From Ileibacterium valens (GTDB lineage: Bacteria > Bacillota_I > Bacilli_A > Erysipelotrichales > Erysipelotrichaceae): DNA of 60,767 bases. Position 1 is the first letter of the stretch. Every line of letters starts with the position of its first letter. The notes below the pieces were generated by a model that worked only from the letters and a program-made list of their open reading frames with translations, had not been told where the DNA came from and made no database searches. Position numbers and translations under genes: made by a program. Positions 51,071 to 59,955 of the stretch are shown piece after piece. Location: assembly GCF_001945525.1 (NCBI RefSeq), contig NZ_MPJW01000098.1:1-60767 (forward strand). The letters run 5' to 3'.

Positions 51071-51110
51071 GTCCTGGATCCCTTATTTTCACGGCTACCC
51101 AGTGAGGGAT
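51071..51110 (+). ncRNA. Phage RNA hairpin motif, copy B
   Basis: ACGTCC, then stem ATCCCT (51078-51083), loop with CACGGCTACCC, stem AGGGAT (51105-51110), which ends on an ATG at 51111. First of two tandem copies before the DUF2800 operon. Confidence 0.6.
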
Positions 51111-51156
51111 ATGCAGACGATCGATCAGAAAGAAATTTTAGAAATCTTCTGGAAAA

Positions 51157-51197
51157 CGTCCGATTTTTCCTCTTCCCAAGGCTACCAGTTGAGGAAA
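51157..51197 (+). ncRNA. Phage RNA hairpin motif, copy C
   Basis: CGTCCGATTT, stem TTTCCTC (51166-51172), loop with AAGGCTACC, stem GAGGAAA (51191-51197), about 30 nt before the 67-aa gene. Same signature as copies A, B and D. Confidence 0.6.
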
Positions 51198-51227
51198 GCA
51201 GTAAGCCCTCTGGAAAGGAGGAAACCC

Positions 51228-51431
51228 ATGAAGCAGAACCTTCATATCTGCGTTTCAAAGCAACGGATGGAACAGAGTGCCATCAGCTGCAGAAACATTA
51301 CCATCCGTGAGCGTCTTCTGAACTTTCTGTTTGGAAGAAAGCACCAGATCACCATCCTCGTTCCTGGCGATGCGATCGAGGAACTTGAGATCACGAAGTC
51401 GAAGAAAGGAGAACCCGTATGTGCGAAGTAA
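51228..51431 (+). CDS. Small conserved phage protein before DUF2800 module
   Basis: 67 aa from ATG 51228 (AAAGGAGG upstream). ISCRNITIRERLLNFLFG and ITILVPGDAIEELEI form a pattern I have seen at this place in other Bacillota prophages, function unknown. The open frame continues upstream through RNA copies B and C, which I treat as leader, not protein. Confidence 0.6.
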   Translation: MKQNLHICVSKQRMEQSAISCRNITIRERLLNFLFGRKHQITILVPGDAIEELEITKSKKGEPVCAK

Positions 51432-51748
51432 ATGTAAACACCGAAAATCTGAAGAGCGTGATCGCTGACCTGGAAAGTTTAACCAATCACCTCAAAGCTA
51501 TGCTTCAAGAACCGCCTGAATCGAAAACCGCTCAGAAGAAGAATCCGGATTCCAAAAAAACAAAGGCGGAAAAGAAGAATTGTTCTCTGGAAGAAGTCCG
51601 TGCAATTCTCGCTGAAAAAAGCAGAGCAGGCTTAACCGCTAAGGTGAAAGAACTGATTGCCAAATACGGTGCAGACAAACTGTCCGATGTAGATCCGAAA
51701 TACTATGCGGATCTGACCAAAGAAGCAGGAGAACTTGCCAATGGCTAA
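51419..51748 (+). CDS. Phage protein with C-terminal helical domain
   Basis: 109 aa. Helix ~8-32, a Lys-rich linker, then LEEVRAILAEKSRAGLTAKV and LIAKYGADKLSDVDPKYYADL. The latter block is common in phage proteins often mislabelled as ligase or rRNA-biogenesis protein; I assign no function. It overlaps both neighbours and belongs to the DUF2800/DUF2815/polymerase operon. Confidence 0.65.
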   Translation: MCEVNVNTENLKSVIADLESLTNHLKAMLQEPPESKTAQKKNPDSKKTKAEKKNCSLEEVRAILAEKSRAGLTAKVKELIAKYGADKLSDVDPKYYADLTKEAGELANG

Positions 51749-52871
51749 GCATGCAAAGCTTTCACCGTCCAGTTCCCATCGCTGGCTCGAATGCACACCC
51801 AGTGCCAATCTGGAAGCCGAATTTGAAAGCAAAACAAGCCAGGCAGCCGAAGAAGGAACAGCCGCTCATGCCCTTTGTGAACACAAGCTGAAACGGGCAT
51901 TGAAGAAGAGAAGCAAACGCCCGGTTTCCGTATATGACAGCGATGAGATGGAAGAATGCAGTGATGCTTATGTTCAGTTTGTTCTTGAAAGCTATGAAGC
52001 TGCAAAACAGAACTGCAAAGATCCGCTGATCTTGATCGAGCAGAAAGTCGATTTCTCAAAATATGTGCCGGATGGATTTGGCACTGCCGATTGCCTGATC
52101 GTATCAGACGGCAAGCTTCATGTAATTGACTTCAAATATGGAACCGGAGTTCTGGTTGATGCCAAGGATAATCCGCAGATGAAATGCTATGCGCTTGGAG
52201 CCTTAACACTTTTTGACTCCCTCTACGACATCCAGGAAGTCTCGATGACCATCTTTCAGCCGAGAAGAGAAAACGTCTGTACCTGGACTATTCCTATCCA
52301 CGAATTGCTGCAGTGGGCTGATGAGGTATTGAAGCCGAAAGCGCAGCTGGCCTTGAAGGGTGAGGGTGAATTTCATTCTGGTCCCTGGTGCACATTCTGC
52401 AGAGCGGAAGCTAGATGCAGGGCGAGAAGTGAAGAAAAGCTTCAGCTGGCACAGGAAGAATTCAGACTGCCGCCCTTGCTTACCGATGAGGAAATCGAAG
52501 AAATACTGGCTGTGCTGCCAGAGCTTACCAGGTGGGCCAATGACCTTATGGCCTATGCATCTGAAGCTGCGATTGAACATGGAAAGCAGTGGAAAGGCTT
52601 CAAGGTTGTAGAAGGCCGTTCTAACCGTAAGTACAAGGATGAAGCTAAGGTGGCTGAAGCCTGCAAAGAAGCAGGATATACCGATATTTACCGTCAGTCT
52701 CTGATCCCGCTGACTGAAATGGAAAAGCTGATGGGAAAAGAAACTTTCAAAAAAATCCTGGGTGATTTCATCATCAAACCCCAGGGAAAACCAACTCTCG
52801 TTCCGGAAACGGATAAGAGAAAAGCCATAGAAGTGAAAAACGCGAACAGCGAATTTAAGGAGGAACAGTAA
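51741..52871 (+). CDS. DUF2800 protein, RecB/Cas4-like PD-(D/E)xK nuclease
   Basis: 376 aa from ATG 51741 (AGGAG 10 nt upstream). LSPSSSHRWLECTPSANLE and EEGTAAHALCEHKL open the domain. GTADCLIVSDGKLHVIDFKYG carries the D...DxK nuclease core. CTFCRAEARCRA late in the protein supplies cysteines like the Fe-S cluster of RecB-type nucleases. It likely processes DNA ends in phage recombination together with the DUF2815 protein. Confidence 0.88.
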   Translation: MAKHAKLSPSSSHRWLECTPSANLEAEFESKTSQAAEEGTAAHALCEHKLKRALKKRSKRPVSVYDSDEMEECSDAYVQFVLESYEAAKQNCKDPLILIEQKVDFSKYVPDGFGTADCLIVSDGKLHVIDFKYGTGVLVDAKDNPQMKCYALGALTLFDSLYDIQEVSMTIFQPRRENVCTWTIPIHELLQWADEVLKPKAQLALKGEGEFHSGPWCTFCRAEARCRARSEEKLQLAQEEFRLPPLLTDEEIEEILAVLPELTRWANDLMAYASEAAIEHGKQWKGFKVVEGRSNRKYKDEAKVAEACKEAGYTDIYRQSLIPLTEMEKLMGKETFKKILGDFIIKPQGKPTLVPETDKRKAIEVKNANSEFKEEQ

Positions 52872-52872
52872 A

Positions 52873-53421
52873 ATGGCAAAAGCAAATAAAACAAGAGTGA
52901 TTACAGGACGCAACACACGTCTTTCATATTTCCACGGATGGGAACCCGCATCCATCAACGGTGGACCGGAACGTTATTCTACTTCTGTCCTCATCCCGAA
53001 GGACGATAAGGAAACAATCGATGCCATCAATAAAGCGATTGATGCGGCTATCGAAGAAGGAATTGCAAAATTCGGTGGAAAGAAGCCCAACAAAGCAGCG
53101 ATTAAGCTTCCGCTGCGCGATGGCGATGCAGAGCGAGAGGATGAAGCCTACAAAGGTCATTACTTCCTGAATGCCAATTCGAAGACTGCGCCGCAGATTG
53201 TGGATAAGTCTATTAATCCGATTCTGGATCGTGATGAAGTGTACAGTGGATGCTACGCACGTGTTTCTCTGAATTTCTACGCTTTCAACTCCAATGGGAA
53301 TAAAGGAGTGGCTGTGGGCCTTGGAAACATCCAGAAAATTCGAGATGGAGAATCGCTGGGCGGTCGCTCTACAGCTGCTGAAGATTTCCAGACTGAAACG
53401 GATGACGACTTCCTGAACTAG
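52873..53421 (+). CDS. DUF2815 protein, ssDNA-binding type
   Basis: 182 aa. The start RVITGRNTRLSYFHGWEPAS and the end AVGLGNIQKIRDGESLGGR are typical of DUF2815, regarded as an OB-fold single-strand DNA-binding protein of phages. Acidic C-terminal tail TETDDDFLN, like SSB tails. It directly follows DUF2800 (1-nt gap). Confidence 0.88.
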   Translation: MAKANKTRVITGRNTRLSYFHGWEPASINGGPERYSTSVLIPKDDKETIDAINKAIDAAIEEGIAKFGGKKPNKAAIKLPLRDGDAEREDEAYKGHYFLNANSKTAPQIVDKSINPILDRDEVYSGCYARVSLNFYAFNSNGNKGVAVGLGNIQKIRDGESLGGRSTAAEDFQTETDDDFLN

Positions 53422-53441
53422 GCAATGAGAAGGTTAACGAT

Positions 53442-53624
53442 ATGAATGACTTATTTGAAATTGCCCTTCAGTGGGATGTGATCTTCCTGTTCGCCATCTT
53501 TATCGAAATCTCGATTATCGGCTGGTGGAATATTTTCTCTTCCATCCTGAAGTGGATTCAGAAAAAGCTCGAAAAGAAATGGCTTCGTGAGTTTGAAGAA
53601 GAACAGAACGCCAGAAACCAGTAA
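53442..53624 (+). CDS. Small membrane protein
   Basis: 60 aa. One membrane helix (WDVIFLFAIFIEISIIGWW) and an amphipathic basic/acidic tail. Between DUF2815 and DNA polymerase genes; unknown role. Confidence 0.55.
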   Translation: MNDLFEIALQWDVIFLFAIFIEISIIGWWNIFSSILKWIQKKLEKKWLREFEEEQNARNQ

Positions 53625-53629
53625 AACAC

Positions 53630-53653
53630 GCGGAGGGGAATCGTCCTCTCCGC
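53630..53653 (+). terminator. Hairpin before the polymerase gene
   Basis: GCGGAGGGGA/TCCTCTCCGC, 10 bp with one G-U and a 4-nt loop. No T run follows, so it may be RNA-stability or processing related rather than a true terminator. Confidence 0.5.
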
Positions 53654-53678
53654 TATTTATATATGGAAGGAGAAGCAG

Positions 53679-55637
53679 ATGAAAAACATCAGCATCGATA
53701 TCGAAACGTTCTCCAGCGTGGATCTTGGCAAATGCGGAGTTTATAAATATGCGGAAAGTCCTGACTTCGAGATTTTGCTGTTCGGATATTCCGTTGATGG
53801 AGACCCCGTTCAGGTTGTGGATCTTGCTTCAGGAGAGCAAATCCCATGTGAAATTCTTGCAGCTCTGATGGATTCAAAAATTCGGAAATGGGCTTTCAAC
53901 GCTCAGTTTGAAAGGATCTGCCTGTCAAGATATCTGTCAGATCTGGGAGTGGCTATCGGAACAGGAAATGGATATCTGAACCCTGACTCCTGGTTTTGCT
54001 CCATGGTCTGGTCAGCTACATTAGGACTTCCACTTTCGCTGGAAGGTGTGGGAGCCATTCTGGGATTGGAAAAACAGAAGCTGACAGAAGGAAAAACTCT
54101 GATTCGATATTTTTGCATTCCCTGTTCACCTACTAAAACCAATGGGGGAAGGACTCGAAATTATCCGACAGACGATCCTGAAAAGTGGAAGAAGTTCAAA
54201 GTCTACAATTTAAGAGATGTTGAAACCGAAATGGGCATTCAGTCAAAACTCTCCCGATTCCCGGTCAGCGGCAGCATCTGGTCTGAATACCACCTGGATC
54301 AGATTATCAATGACAGAGGGATTGGCGTAGACATGCCCTTTGTCCACAGCGCAATAGACCTGGATGGCATGAGCAGAGAACTGCTTACTGACGAACTCCG
54401 GAAAAAGACGGGACTAGAGAATCCAAACTCTGTCATGCAGATGAAAGAATGGCTTTCTCAGAACGGTCTGGAAACAGACACGTTGGGGAAAAAGGCTGTT
54501 GAGCAGCTGATTAAAGAATCTCCGGAAGATCTGGCTGAAGTTCTGAAGCTTCGGCAGCAGCTGGCCAAAAGCAGCGTCAAGAAATATACGGCTATTTTAA
54601 ATGCCGTCTGCAAAGACTCCAGAGTGAGAGGTATGTTTCAGTTTTATGGAGCAAACCGAACTGGTCGGTTTGCTGGCCGACTGGTACAACTGCAAAATCT
54701 GCCACAAAACCATATGAGCGATCTTGAAGCAGCCAGAGGGCTGATCAAGGTCAGAAACTATGAGGCTGTCAGTCTGCTCTACGACAACATTCCAGATGCA
54801 CTTTCCCAGCTGATCCGGACTGCCTTTGTCCCTCAAAACGGGAACAAGTTCATCGTTTCCGACTTCTCTGCCATCGAAGCCAGAGTTTTGGCCTGGCTGG
54901 CCGGAGAACAATGGCGGATTGACGTGTTCGAGCAGGGGAAAGATATCTACTGCTCAAGTGCTTCCCAGATGTTTGGTGTTCCAGTTGAAAAGCATGGAAT
55001 TAATGGCCATCTGCGTCAGAAAGGGAAGATTGCGGAATTGGCTCTTGGTTATGGCGGCTCGGTCGGTGCTTTAAAAGCAATGGGCGCTCTTGAAATGGGC
55101 CTTTCTGAAGACGAGCTTCAGCCTCTGGTAAATGCCTGGAGAAATACAAATCCGGCAATCACTGATCTCTGGTGGGAAGTGGACCGTTGCGTAAAAGAAA
55201 CCGTAAAATACCGGGTTCCAACGAAAACGCATGGAATCCGATTCAGCTATGAAAGCGGATTTCTGTTCATCACGCTGCCATCCGGAAGAAGATTGGCTTA
55301 TGTAAAGCCAAGAATTGGAATGAATCAATTCGGCAGCGAATCTGTTACTTATGAAGGAGTAGGCGGAACCAAGAAATGGGAACGTCTGGAAAGCTATGGT
55401 CCGAAGTTTGTCGAAAACATCACTCAGGCAATAGCCAGGGACATTTTGATGTATTCCATGAAGACTTTGGAAGGCTATGCTATCACAGCTCATGTTCATG
55501 ATGAGCTGATCATTGAATGTCCAAAAGAAACGGACCTCGACTATATCTGCAAGCAGATGGGAAAGACCCCACCGTGGGCGGATGGACTTGTTTTGCGAGC
55601 AGATGGATACGAATGCGAATTTTATAAAAAGGATTGA
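53679..55637 (+). CDS. Phage DNA polymerase, family A
   Basis: 652 aa. The exonuclease domain opens with SIDIETFSSVDL (DxE) and has NAQFERICL. The polymerase part has GANRTGRFAGRLVQLQNLPQ, SDFSAIEARVLAWLAGE (motif A), RQKGKIAELALGYGG (motif B) and HVHDELIIECP (motif C with the catalytic Asp). It replicates phage DNA. Strong AAGGAG before the ATG. The coding end precedes RNA motif copy D. Confidence 0.95.
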   Translation: MKNISIDIETFSSVDLGKCGVYKYAESPDFEILLFGYSVDGDPVQVVDLASGEQIPCEILAALMDSKIRKWAFNAQFERICLSRYLSDLGVAIGTGNGYLNPDSWFCSMVWSATLGLPLSLEGVGAILGLEKQKLTEGKTLIRYFCIPCSPTKTNGGRTRNYPTDDPEKWKKFKVYNLRDVETEMGIQSKLSRFPVSGSIWSEYHLDQIINDRGIGVDMPFVHSAIDLDGMSRELLTDELRKKTGLENPNSVMQMKEWLSQNGLETDTLGKKAVEQLIKESPEDLAEVLKLRQQLAKSSVKKYTAILNAVCKDSRVRGMFQFYGANRTGRFAGRLVQLQNLPQNHMSDLEAARGLIKVRNYEAVSLLYDNIPDALSQLIRTAFVPQNGNKFIVSDFSAIEARVLAWLAGEQWRIDVFEQGKDIYCSSASQMFGVPVEKHGINGHLRQKGKIAELALGYGGSVGALKAMGALEMGLSEDELQPLVNAWRNTNPAITDLWWEVDRCVKETVKYRVPTKTHGIRFSYESGFLFITLPSGRRLAYVKPRIGMNQFGSESVTYEGVGGTKKWERLESYGPKFVENITQAIARDILMYSMKTLEGYAITAHVHDELIIECPKETDLDYICKQMGKTPPWADGLVLRADGYECEFYKKD

Positions 55638-55641
55638 GAAA

Positions 55642-55683
55642 CGTCCTATTTCACCTCCTGCCACGGCTACCTGGTAGGAGGTG
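55642..55683 (+). ncRNA. Phage RNA hairpin motif, copy D, burying a ribosome site
   Basis: CGTCCTATTT, then a perfect 8-bp stem CACCTCCT (55652-55659) / AGGAGGTG (55676-55683) around GCCACGGCTACCTGGT. The right arm is the AGGAGG ribosome site of the gene starting at 55691, so folding should block its translation. Confidence 0.7.
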
Positions 55684-55690
55684 TTTTCTT

Positions 55691-55927
55691 ATGGAAGAAA
55701 CAACGATTACCAGACTGGATAAAGGAACTGAAATCTATCCAGAAGCGATGAATAAGATTTCTCATGAGCTGCTCATCCGGGACTGTAAGTACCAAATGGC
55801 CCAAAAAATGACTGCGTCGCTTCTCGAGAACGGGCTGATCAGTAAGAAAGAATTTAACCGAATTACGGAAAAGAATAGAGCTTCATTTATGCCTTACTTA
55901 TCGGAGATTATGCCGAAATTGAGTTGA
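55691..55927 (+). CDS. SHOCT-like small protein before the recombinases
   Basis: 78 aa from ATG 55691. LLIRDCKYQMAQKMTASLLE and GLISKKEFNRITEKNRASF: the latter resembles the SHOCT helix pair (L-x-x-G-I-I-T-x-E-E-F). Such small proteins are often found directly before serine recombinases and may be direction factors. Its ribosome site is inside the RNA motif D stem. Confidence 0.65.
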   Translation: MEETTITRLDKGTEIYPEAMNKISHELLIRDCKYQMAQKMTASLLENGLISKKEFNRITEKNRASFMPYLSEIMPKLS

Positions 55928-55975
55928 TAAGCTTCGGATAGTACGCAAATATGTGCTGACGGAAAGGAGGTCGTC

Positions 55976-57535
55976 ATGACAAAAACAATTACAAAAATCG
56001 ATCTAGATGAACAACAGCTGATAGCGAAGAAAACACGAGTCGCGGCTTACTGCCGAGTGTCGACTTCCAGTGCAGAACAGCTGATCAGCCTGGATGCTCA
56101 GAGAGCTCATTACGAACAATACATCCGATCAAATCCGGAATGGGAGTTTGTCGGAGTCTACTACGATGAAGGCATTTCTGGAACAAAGAAGAAAGACAGA
56201 TTTGGCCTGCTGAATCTCATCCGAGATAGTGAGATCGGTAAAATCGATCTTATTTTAACCAAATCTATCAGCCGGTTTAGTCGAAGCACGACAGACTGTC
56301 TTGATATGGTTCGAAAATTGATGAACCTGGGGGTCAGGGTTCTATTTGAAAAAGAGAACATCGACACAGGAAGCATGGAAAGTGAGCTCATGCTTTCCAT
56401 TCTAAGCAGCTTGGCTGAAGACGAGTCCCATTCCATTTCCCAGAACATAAGATGGAGTGTTCAGAAAAAGTTTCAAGACGGTACATATCAGACTTCCGTT
56501 CCTGCTTATGGCTATCGGAATAAGGACGGGAAGATGGTTCTAATCCCTGAACAGGCCGAAGTAATCAAACGGATTTTTGAAGATTCTGTCAATGGAAAAA
56601 GTACCTGTCAGATTGCCAAAGAACTCAATACAGAGAATACCCCAACACAAAGAGGGGGAAAGTGGCACTCGACAACGGTGAATTCGATCATCAGAAATGA
56701 AACCTATACGGGAGACGCCTTGTTTCAGAAGACCTATACCGATGATAACTTCAACCGCCATTCAAACACCGGTGAGAAAAACATGTACATTGTCGAGAAC
56801 CATCATGAAGCGATCGTCAGTAAAGAAATCTTCGAACTTGCTAACAGAGAGCTTGAACGTCGAGCTGCAGAAAAAGGACATGAAGCAGGAAATGATTCCT
56901 ATGGCAACCGCTATTCCTTCTCTGGAAAAATCTATTGCAAAGAATGCGGATCAAAGCTGAAGCGGATGAAGCATGCAATGCCAGAGCCTGGAATCATCCT
57001 CTGGTCTTGTAAGGGACACCTGGCCGACAAGACAGCCTGTTCTTTGAAGGCAATCAAAGATGAAGAGTTGAAAACCGCCTTTATCACGATGCTGAATAAA
57101 CTACGTTTTGCCAAAGATCAGATTTTATATCCGCTCTTGAAAAGTCTTCAAGGATTCGATAGCCAGGAAAACTTGATCAGAATAGATGAAATTACAGAAA
57201 GACTGGAAAAGAATCTCGAACAACAACAGACCTTAGCTGGCTTAGTCTCTGACGGAATTATTGAACCGGCATTGATGACCAAACTTAGAAACGAGCTGCT
57301 TCAGGAGCAAACGAAACTGGAAAAACAAAAAGCTGAATTATCCGAGTCGATGGTGGGAAATAGGTCACAGATAGATGAGCTAAAGAAACTCATTTCTTAC
57401 CTGACCTCTTCCAACACTCTGGAGGAATTTAGTGACGATCTTTTCGACACCTTCGGAGAAAAAATAATCGCCATTTCCAGAAGTGAAGTGGAATTCGAGC
57501 TGAAATGTGGACTCAAACTTAAGGAGGGACTATGA
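55976..57535 (+). CDS. Large serine recombinase 1
   Basis: 519 aa. Resolvase domain ~15-155 with [11 protein letters not shown] (nucleophile Ser), RFSRSTTD (arginines) and YYDEGISGTKKKDR. Recombinase domain ~180-270, zinc ribbon IYCKECGSKLKRMKH..ILWSCKGH, and coiled coil ~405-460. It cuts and rejoins att sites via a Ser-DNA bond. First of three genes that abut (stop TGA directly before the next ATG). Confidence 0.93.
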   Translation: MTKTITKIDLDEQQLIAKKTRVAAYCRVSTSSAEQLISLDAQRAHYEQYIRSNPEWEFVGVYYDEGISGTKKKDRFGLLNLIRDSEIGKIDLILTKSISRFSRSTTDCLDMVRKLMNLGVRVLFEKENIDTGSMESELMLSILSSLAEDESHSISQNIRWSVQKKFQDGTYQTSVPAYGYRNKDGKMVLIPEQAEVIKRIFEDSVNGKSTCQIAKELNTENTPTQRGGKWHSTTVNSIIRNETYTGDALFQKTYTDDNFNRHSNTGEKNMYIVENHHEAIVSKEIFELANRELERRAAEKGHEAGNDSYGNRYSFSGKIYCKECGSKLKRMKHAMPEPGIILWSCKGHLADKTACSLKAIKDEELKTAFITMLNKLRFAKDQILYPLLKSLQGFDSQENLIRIDEITERLEKNLEQQQTLAGLVSDGIIEPALMTKLRNELLQEQTKLEKQKAELSESMVGNRSQIDELKKLISYLTSSNTLEEFSDDLFDTFGEKIIAISRSEVEFELKCGLKLKEGL

Positions 57536-57952
57536 ATGGCAGCACATATTCCTTACGGCTATCAGATTATCAATGGAAAAGCCATCATCAACGAAGAGGA
57601 AGCAGCTAAGCTTAATATTCTCTTTGAAACCTGTGCATCTGGATCTTCCATTCTCTCAGGAATCCAAAAATCAGGAATCGGAAAAAGCCATGGCCAAGCT
57701 GGGCTCTATCTGCGGGATCAACGCTACCTTGGAACGGAGTTTTATCCACAGATTATAGAAAAGGAGGTCTTTGAAAAGGCCGAACAATATCGCCTGGAAA
57801 GATGCACGAAACTTCGAAAGGGAAGCTGGAAAAAGAAAAGAGAAGTAAAGAAACCAGGGATGAATTTCAGAATGGGAAAAGTCCCTAAACGCTATAAGGA
57901 TCCATATAAGCAGGCGGCATTTGCCTACAGCATGATAGAAAGGATGGATTAG
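57536..57952 (+). CDS. Recombinase-like protein lacking the catalytic domain
   Basis: 138 aa. [20 protein letters not shown] and [25 protein letters not shown] resemble the DNA-binding recombinase domain of serine integrases, but there is no resolvase domain and no zinc ribbon. The C-terminus is very basic. It starts right after recombinase 1 and ends 4 nt before recombinase 2. This three-gene set recurs in Bacillota prophages; the middle member is probably a directionality or architecture factor. Confidence 0.75.
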   Translation: MAAHIPYGYQIINGKAIINEEEAAKLNILFETCASGSSILSGIQKSGIGKSHGQAGLYLRDQRYLGTEFYPQIIEKEVFEKAEQYRLERCTKLRKGSWKKKREVKKPGMNFRMGKVPKRYKDPYKQAAFAYSMIERMD

Positions 57953-57956
57953 GATC

Positions 57957-59522
57957 ATGAACAGAACCGTTACAGTCATTCCTGCAAGACGACGGAAGGG
58001 AAACCGAGTAGCCAAGGAAGAACGACCAAAATTGAAGGTTGCAGCCTATTGCCGCGTCAGTACCGACAGCGACGAACAGGCTACCAGCTACGAAGCTCAG
58101 GTTGAACACTATAGAGAATTCATCAGCAAAAACGATGAGTGGGAATTTGCAGGCATTTATGCTGATGACGGTATTTCCGGTACCAATACCAAAAAGAGGG
58201 AAGAATTTAACCGATTAATTGAAGATTGTCTTCTTGGAAAGATCGATATGGTAATTACCAAATCGATCAGCCGCTTTGCCAGAAATACCCTGGACTGCTT
58301 GAAATACATTCGAGAGCTCAAGGACAAAAATATCGCAGTCTTCTTCGAAAAGGAAAACATCAATACGCTGGATTCCAAAGGAGAGGTGCTGCTGACGATC
58401 ATGGCTAGCTTGGCTCAGCAGGAATCGGAATCGCTCAGCAAAAACGTCAAGCTCGGACTGCAATTCCGATACCAGAATGGTCAAATTCAGATCAACCATA
58501 ATCGGTTCCTCGGATATACCAAAGACGAGGATGGAAAGCTGGTCATCGAACCAGAGGAAGCTGAGGTAGTTAAACGTATTTATTATGAATATCTTCAGGG
58601 TGCCAGCTTAAAAAATATAGCGGAGGGATTGGAAAAGGATGGAATTCTGACTGGCGCTGGAAGAAAAACCTGGAGAGCAGAAACGGTCAGAGGGATCCTC
58701 TGCAACGAGAAATATGCTGGTGATGCGCTGCTTCAGAAAACCTATACAGTCGATGTTCTCAACAAGAAACGAATTGCCAATAACGGAATCGTTCCTCAGT
58801 ACTACGTCGAGAATAGCCATGAAGCTATTATTCCAAAAAATCTCTTCATGCAGGTGCAGGCAGAGATGCAGCGAAGAACAAATCTACGCGCGGGCAAGGG
58901 CAATAAGCAAAGACATTACTCAAGCAAATACGCTTTATCCGGCATAGTCTACTGCTCTAAGTGCGAAGACGTTTATCGACGTATTTCTTTGAGAAATAAC
59001 GGAAAGCCGGCAATCGTTTGGAAATGTATAACCAGAGCAGAACGCGGACCGTTAGCTTGCTACTCGGAAATTATTAAGGAGCCAGAACTTCACCAGGCGG
59101 TGGTCGATGCCATCAACCAGGTCATTGGAAGCAGAGATGAAATGCTGGAGATTTTGGAACAGAACATTGAAGCTACGATCAGTGAAAATGATGAAAATGA
59201 AGTCGAGAGAATAGATGAAGAACTGGAAAGCCTACAGACGGAACTTCTGAAAAAGGCAAACGCCCATCAGGACTATGATGATCTTGCGGATGAGATTGAC
59301 CGATTGAGGGAAGAGAAGGAGAACATCCTAAAGCGGCAGGCCAACCAGGAAGAAGTCAAAAGGCGAATCGAAACGATGCGCGAATTTCTGAACAACCATC
59401 AGGAAGAATTGAACCAGTACGATGATCAACTGGTTAGAAGAATGATCGAAAAAATTACGATATATGATGAGCGGTTTGAGTTTAAGTTCAAATCGGGAAT
59501 TAACCTAGATGTTGAGAGATAG
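57957..59522 (+). CDS. Large serine recombinase 2
   Basis: 521 aa. [14 protein letters not shown] (Ser nucleophile), [14 protein letters not shown] and [13 protein letters not shown] mark the resolvase domain. The recombinase domain is ~190-290, and the zinc ribbon is [12 protein letters not shown] with WKCITR..PLACY. A long coiled coil ~400-490 and end LDVER follow. It is related to, but clearly diverged from, recombinase 1. Both seem intact, so integration and excision may need a pair. A terminator follows. Confidence 0.93.
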   Translation: MNRTVTVIPARRRKGNRVAKEERPKLKVAAYCRVSTDSDEQATSYEAQVEHYREFISKNDEWEFAGIYADDGISGTNTKKREEFNRLIEDCLLGKIDMVITKSISRFARNTLDCLKYIRELKDKNIAVFFEKENINTLDSKGEVLLTIMASLAQQESESLSKNVKLGLQFRYQNGQIQINHNRFLGYTKDEDGKLVIEPEEAEVVKRIYYEYLQGASLKNIAEGLEKDGILTGAGRKTWRAETVRGILCNEKYAGDALLQKTYTVDVLNKKRIANNGIVPQYYVENSHEAIIPKNLFMQVQAEMQRRTNLRAGKGNKQRHYSSKYALSGIVYCSKCEDVYRRISLRNNGKPAIVWKCITRAERGPLACYSEIIKEPELHQAVVDAINQVIGSRDEMLEILEQNIEATISENDENEVERIDEELESLQTELLKKANAHQDYDDLADEIDRLREEKENILKRQANQEEVKRRIETMREFLNNHQEELNQYDDQLVRRMIEKITIYDERFEFKFKSGINLDVER

Positions 59523-59530
59523 ATCGAAGA

Positions 59531-59554
59531 GTGCCTGGAAAGGGCACTTTTTTC
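59531..59554 (+). terminator. Terminator after the recombinase cassette
   Basis: GTGCC/GGCAC stem with TTTTTT tail. Confidence 0.85.
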
Positions 59555-59617
59555 TTGCTCGATTTTCCACACTGTCTTCTACTTAGCTTAACGAAAAATC
59601 GGAATTTGAGGTAGGAT

Positions 59618-59938
59618 ATGGCATCAAGTAAAGAATATTTAGAATTTATCCTGGGTCAGTTATCAGAACTGAACGATATTTCTTATCGAGCCATGATGGG
59701 AGAATTTATTCTCTATTACCGGGGCAGAATTGTAGGAGGCATCTATGATAACAGATCGCTGATTAAACCAGTTCCATCAGCAATCCGTTATTTTCCTGAG
59801 GCCAGATATGAACTTCCTTACGATGGAGCGAAAGAAATGTTGCTAGTACAAGAGGTAGATGACAAATAATTCCTGATAAATCTGTTTGGAGCGATTTTTG
59901 AAGAATTGTCAGAACGGAAAGCGAGAAAAAAGAAATAG
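59618..59938 (+). pseudogene. TfoX N-domain protein with in-frame stop
   Basis: The first 83 codons match the TfoX_N pattern (MMGEFILYYRGRIVGGIYDN and MLLVQEVDDK). TAA at 59867-59869 stands where relatives have the Glu of VDD-x-EFL. Reading on in the same frame gives FLINLFGAIFEELSERKARK and then TAG at 59936, the normal family ending. So one GAA-to-TAA change seems to have truncated it. The 83-aa product may still fold. Host gene next to the prophage edge. Confidence 0.75.
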
Positions 59939-59955
59939 ACAGATTCCAGTTTATG

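Larger units (their letters stand above)
18998..59522. mobile_element. Siphovirus-type prophage (HK97 capsid, long tail), near complete
   Basis: Carries replication, packaging, head, connector, tail, lysis and serine-recombinase modules in coherent order, almost all on the plus strand. Exact attachment sites could not be fixed by eye: I found no convincing direct repeat shared by the two edges. Boundaries given are from the first phage-like small gene to the last recombinase gene. Confidence 0.85.
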
